IMG/VR virus record: IMGVR_UViG_3300026097_000041
Span: 1-41,981 of that record
DNA: 41,981 bases
Direction: 5' to 3' (one strand)
From: a virus
The translations under genes were made by a program, and so were the position numbers. Every line of letters begins with the position of its first letter. Positions within the stretch are counted from its first letter, which is position 1. Shown one piece after another: positions 39,511 through 41,981 of this stretch. Below the pieces are notes generated by a model, which saw nothing but the letters and a program-made list of their open reading frames with translations, searched no databases and was not told where the DNA came from.

Positions 39511-39717
39511 ATGGATTTGAAAGAACAATTAGTAAAGGCAGCACGTATGCATGCTGAAGGAGAGCTCGAAAGAGCAAAGACTAACATTATGGTATATATG
39601 AATCAAAGTGTAGGTATTGGCGAACACAGCGATATTGTAGAAGCTATTCAACACGAACTTGATACTATGGCAACTGCCAATGATCGTATTGAAATGCTTG
39701 ACAAGTTTTTTACATAA
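39511..39717 (+). CDS. Small helical hypothetical protein
   Basis: A 68-residue helical protein (LKEQLVKAARMHAEGELERA; HSDIVEAIQHELD) with a good AAAGGA ribosome site. No recognised family. It is followed by the folE promoter. Confidence 0.7.
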   Translation: MDLKEQLVKAARMHAEGELERAKTNIMVYMNQSVGIGEHSDIVEAIQHELDTMATANDRIEMLDKFFT

Positions 39718-39721
39718 ACAC

Positions 39722-39750
39722 TTGACAAAAACCTAAATATATGGTATACT
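39722..39750 (+). promoter_or_regulatory. Host-type promoter TTGACA-17-TATACT upstream of folE
   Basis: TTGACA 39722-39727, 17-bp spacer, TATACT 39745-39750, preceded by AACAC. It drives folE, queE and probably metK. Confidence 0.85.
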
Positions 39751-39770
39751 TAATAATATGAGTGTACCAT
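39741..39770 (+). promoter_or_regulatory. Operator-like dyad over the folE -10 box
   Basis: ATGGTATACT (39741-39750) and AGTGTACCAT (39761-39770) are inverted repeats with 9 of 10 positions matching and a 10-base spacer. The left arm contains the -10 box and the start point lies in the spacer. As RNA it gives a 10-bp stem with one G-U pair. Confidence 0.65.
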
Positions 39771-39807
39771 ATTTTATGACATCCTCGTCTTTAACTCGGA
39801 GAAACAA

Positions 39808-40494
39808 ATGAAGAAATACGAAGAAATTATCGAACGCTGCAAAGCCGCAGACAAACGCTATTGGGCAGGCGACAACATTGCTCGCTTGCTACAAAGCGGC
39901 GACAAAGAAAAATTGATTGACGAAGCTACAGAAGCATTTGAAACTGTACTAGACACACTAGTAATTGATAGGCATACAGATCCTAACAGCAAGGGTACAG
40001 CAAGACGTCTTGCTAAGATGTACTTTAATGAGATTATGGCAGGACGCTATGACTATCGTCCAGATGCAACTGCATTTCCTAATGATTCAGAAGATCGCTA
40101 CGAAGGTATGCTTGTGGTGCGTTCAGAGCTAAAGAGCATGTGTAGTCACCATCACCAGCCAGTAAGCGGTGTTGCATACATTGGTATTATTGCCGCAGAC
40201 AAACTTATTGGACTATCTAAGTACACACGTATTGCACAATGGTGTGCAAGACGCGGGACACTGCAAGAAGAACTTGCAAATGATATTGCACGTGAGATTG
40301 CATACTCAACAGGTGCAACTAACTTAGGTGTTTATATTCAGGCGGTGCACGGATGCTGTGAGAATCGTGGCATTATGGCACATAGCAGTCTCACACAGAC
40401 AACCGTGCTAAAGGGTTCATTCAAAGACGATCCTGCTACAAAGAAAGAGTTTTTTGACAACATTAAACTACAGCAGGAGTTTGCACCAAGATGA
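39808..40494 (+). CDS. folE: GTP cyclohydrolase I (FolE)
   Basis: A 228-residue enzyme that turns GTP into dihydroneopterin triphosphate, the first step of both folate and 7-deazaguanine synthesis. Zinc ligands are Cys112 and His115 in MCSHHHQPVSG and Cys183 in HGCCENRG. GLSKYTRIAQWCARRGTLQE is the family signature. It heads the folE-queE-metK unit with its own promoter and dyad. A CGGAG site precedes the ATG. Confidence 0.93.
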   Translation: MKKYEEIIERCKAADKRYWAGDNIARLLQSGDKEKLIDEATEAFETVLDTLVIDRHTDPNSKGTARRLAKMYFNEIMAGRYDYRPDATAFPNDSEDRYEGMLVVRSELKSMCSHHHQPVSGVAYIGIIAADKLIGLSKYTRIAQWCARRGTLQEELANDIAREIAYSTGATNLGVYIQAVHGCCENRGIMAHSSLTQTTVLKGSFKDDPATKKEFFDNIKLQQEFAPR

Positions 40495-41387
40495 AACTAC
40501 GATATTCAGAAGCGTTTTATAGTGTGCAAGGCGAAGGCAAGTTTGTAGGAGTGCCCAGTGTATTCCTACGCACATTCGGTTGTAACTTTCGTTGTATGAA
40601 CTTTGGTGTTGATAAAAGTGTTGGCGATCGTTGGGAGCAACATGCTCGCGGTGAACGCTATAATGCAGAAGTAAAAGCATTGCTAGATGCAGGTGTGCAT
40701 GAAACAACTGAGAAGTTTGAAGATTTACCTATCATTCATACAGGTTGTGATACATATGCTAGTATCTACCCTGAGTTCAAAGACTTTAACAAACTTGCAA
40801 CTATCGACGAAGTAGTTGAACACTTGCTTAGTTTGCTGCCAGAAGGCAAGTGGACTATGGATAACGGACAAGATGTACATCTTATCCTTACAGGTGGCGA
40901 GCCACTGCTTGCTTGGCAACGACTATATGTCGAACTATTTGAACATCCTAAAATGGCGGACCTAAAAAATGTCACAATCGAAACCAACACTACGCAGTCT
41001 TTACACGAAGACTTCCTCAATTATCTCAACAGCACTGGACGAATTCGAGTTACTTTTAGTTGCTCACCGAAGCTATCCGTTTCAGGCGAGTCTTGGGATG
41101 ATGCTATTAAGCCTGATGTCGCTAGTCAGTATGCTAGTATTACTGGTAGTGACATTTACTTCAAGTTTGTTGTTGCTGACAGAGACGATGTTGATGAAGT
41201 TACTCGGGCTGTTCAGCAGTACAGGGATGCCGGGGTGGAATGTCCAGTATATCTTATGCCAATGGGCGGACGCAGTGAAGAATATACCCTCAATGTTCAA
41301 GAAGTCGCAGAACTCTGTATGCAACGAGGATGGCGATTCTCACCAAGACTCCACATATCGCTATTCGGAAATGCCTGGGGGACTTAG
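40491..41387 (+). CDS. queE: QueE-like radical SAM 7-carboxy-7-deazaguanine synthase
   Basis: A 298-residue protein, longer than bacterial QueE (about 210-225). YSVQGEGKFVGVPSVFLRTFGCN is the QueE start. Cluster cysteines are C31 and C35 (GCNFRC). The third, C86 in HTGCDTYAS, is displaced by a 50-residue insertion that splits the usual CX3CX2C. LILTGGEPLL is the SAM-binding GGE motif. The product feeds 7-cyano-deazaguanine synthesis; no QueC was seen in the window. The start overlaps folE (ATGA). Confidence 0.88.
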   Translation: MKLRYSEAFYSVQGEGKFVGVPSVFLRTFGCNFRCMNFGVDKSVGDRWEQHARGERYNAEVKALLDAGVHETTEKFEDLPIIHTGCDTYASIYPEFKDFNKLATIDEVVEHLLSLLPEGKWTMDNGQDVHLILTGGEPLLAWQRLYVELFEHPKMADLKNVTIETNTTQSLHEDFLNYLNSTGRIRVTFSCSPKLSVSGESWDDAIKPDVASQYASITGSDIYFKFVVADRDDVDEVTRAVQQYRDAGVECPVYLMPMGGRSEEYTLNVQEVAELCMQRGWRFSPRLHISLFGNAWGT

Positions 41388-41463
41388 TAAAGAACATCTT
41401 GACTTAATACAAGGCAAGAAGATTACCGAAGAACAATACGACAAAATAAGGAAACAGATTTGA
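41371..41463 (+). CDS. Very short protein between queE and metK
   Basis: A 30-residue frame (MPGGLSKEHLDLIQGKKITE...) that fills the 72-base gap between queE and metK, overlapping both (17 bases; TTGA). It resembles the short C-terminal SHOCT-like helices (LxxGxITxEEY). It may be real or a leader controlling metK. Confidence 0.45.
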   Translation: MPGGLSKEHLDLIQGKKITEEQYDKIRKQI

Positions 41464-41981
41464 ACAACTATATTTTTACCAGCGAAAGTGTCAGCGACGG
41501 ACACCCAGACAAAGTAGCAGACCAAATCTCTGATGCACTAGTTGATGCTGGATTAGCAGCAGGCGATACTACAACTCGTGTTGCTGTTGAAACACTTGTA
41601 ACCACCAATCATGTAACATTAGCAGGCGAAGTTAAAAACTTCAACGTAAGCAACGAAGAAGTTAAAGAAATTGTCCGCAATAAAGTTCGTGAGATTGGGT
41701 ATGAACAAGATGGCTTCCATTGGGACAAACTAAACATCTATAATGAAATTCACGCACAGAGTGGAGACATTGCACTAGGCACAGATGATTTTGGTGCCGG
41801 GGACCAAGGCATTATGTTTGGTTATGCTTGCAACGACAACGACGCATACTTGCCAGCACCTATTTACTACAGCCACGAAATACTCAAAGAACTAAAGTCT
41901 ATGCGACTGGACGGGTATGATTACATGCTGCCAGATGCTAAGTCACAGGTTAGTATAGAGTACGAAGGCGGTAAAGTAAAA
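41460..41981 (+). CDS. metK: S-adenosylmethionine synthetase (MetK), N-terminal part
   Basis: The first 174 residues are visible; the gene runs off the right edge. FTSESVSDGHPDKVADQISDA is the metK signature and GAGDQGIMFGYA is the ATP-binding loop. The enzyme makes SAM from Met and ATP. SAM is the cofactor of QueE and the donor of methyltransferases, so its place behind queE is logical. The start is a TTG at 41460 with AAGGA upstream, overlapping the small frame's stop (TTGA). Confidence 0.92.
   Translation, partial: MNNYIFTSESVSDGHPDKVADQISDALVDAGLAAGDTTTRVAVETLVTTNHVTLAGEVKNFNVSNEEVKEIVRNKVREIGYEQDGFHWDKLNIYNEIHAQSGDIALGTDDFGAGDQGIMFGYACNDNDAYLPAPIYYSHEILKELKSMRLDGYDYMLPDAKSQVSIEYEGGKVK

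Noticed and set aside
1-41981. tRNA genes, CRISPR arrays, insertion sequences, integrase or attachment sites
   Set aside because: No T-loop-like GTTCRANNC context with paired arms, no regularly spaced repeats and no transposase or integrase motifs were seen on either strand by eye.

Overview
The window looks like a piece of the genome of a T4-like (Straboviridae-related) marine myovirus. It is AT-rich and almost entirely coding. Nearly all genes lie on the + strand and are chained by ATGA, GTGA, TTGA or TAATG junctions. It carries recognisable T4-type replication proteins: a B-family DNA polymerase, a sliding clamp, the clamp-loader ATPase and a DexA-like exonuclease. It also carries the nucleotide-metabolism and chaperone genes typical of this group. 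The host is probably an alphaproteobacterium, possibly of SAR11 type. This is inferred mainly from a ferredoxin gene that closely resembles alphaproteobacterial FdxA along its whole length, and from a ClpA-type unfoldase with an IGF loop. No tRNA, CRISPR array, insertion sequence or attachment site was seen.

Layout. Bases 1-9269: end of a DnaE-like fragment, a GroES-like co-chaperonin, two MazG-like enzymes, two SGNH-hydrolase-like paralogues, a DexA-like nuclease, several small membrane or orphan proteins, a lipoprotein subtilase, the clamp loader, FdxA, DHFR, thymidylate synthase and dCMP deaminase. Bases 9270-9995: phoH, the only convincing minus-strand gene. Bases 10145-14876: a late block with two unknown proteins, a GH19 endolysin, nested spanins, a membrane protein, a class 3 lipase and an EF-hand two-helix membrane protein. 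Bases 14920-18668: dnaJ, clpA and an unknown gene. Bases 18673-26293: a probable head or prohead accessory cluster. Several of its proteins have N-termini resembling T4 capsid-targeting peptides, and several end in basic or cysteine-bearing tails. The cluster includes a ligase-like protein, a nucleotidyltransferase and a fusion of a pterin-dehydratase-like domain to sigma-70 region 4. Bases 26361-32991: a DsbA-like protein, DNA polymerase, a sugar-nucleotide gene group and the sliding clamp. Bases 32994-41981: a DNA-modification block with a DpdA-like base exchanger, a QueD-like protein, a glycosyltransferase, a phosphoribosyltransferase, FolE, QueE and MetK, interleaved with small unknown genes.

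Regulation is unusually legible. Eight near-perfect host-type promoters (TTGACA/T, 16-17 bp, TATAAT-like) are present, many of them inside coding sequence. Four NATAAATA late-promoter-like boxes precede late genes. Two inverted repeats have the geometry of T4 translational switches: one buries a Shine-Dalgarno sequence with the promoter -10 box in the loop, and one buries the dnaJ start codon in a perfect 12-bp stem.

How the genes may work together (inference). The early and middle genes redirect host nucleotide pools, folate chemistry and proteolysis. FolE, QueD-like, QueE, DpdA and MetK would make and insert a 7-deazaguanine base into phage DNA. The head-cluster proteins may be packaged and injected. 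The endolysin, spanins, lipase and EF-hand membrane protein would lyse the cell. All functions are read from sequence motifs by eye; no database search was run.
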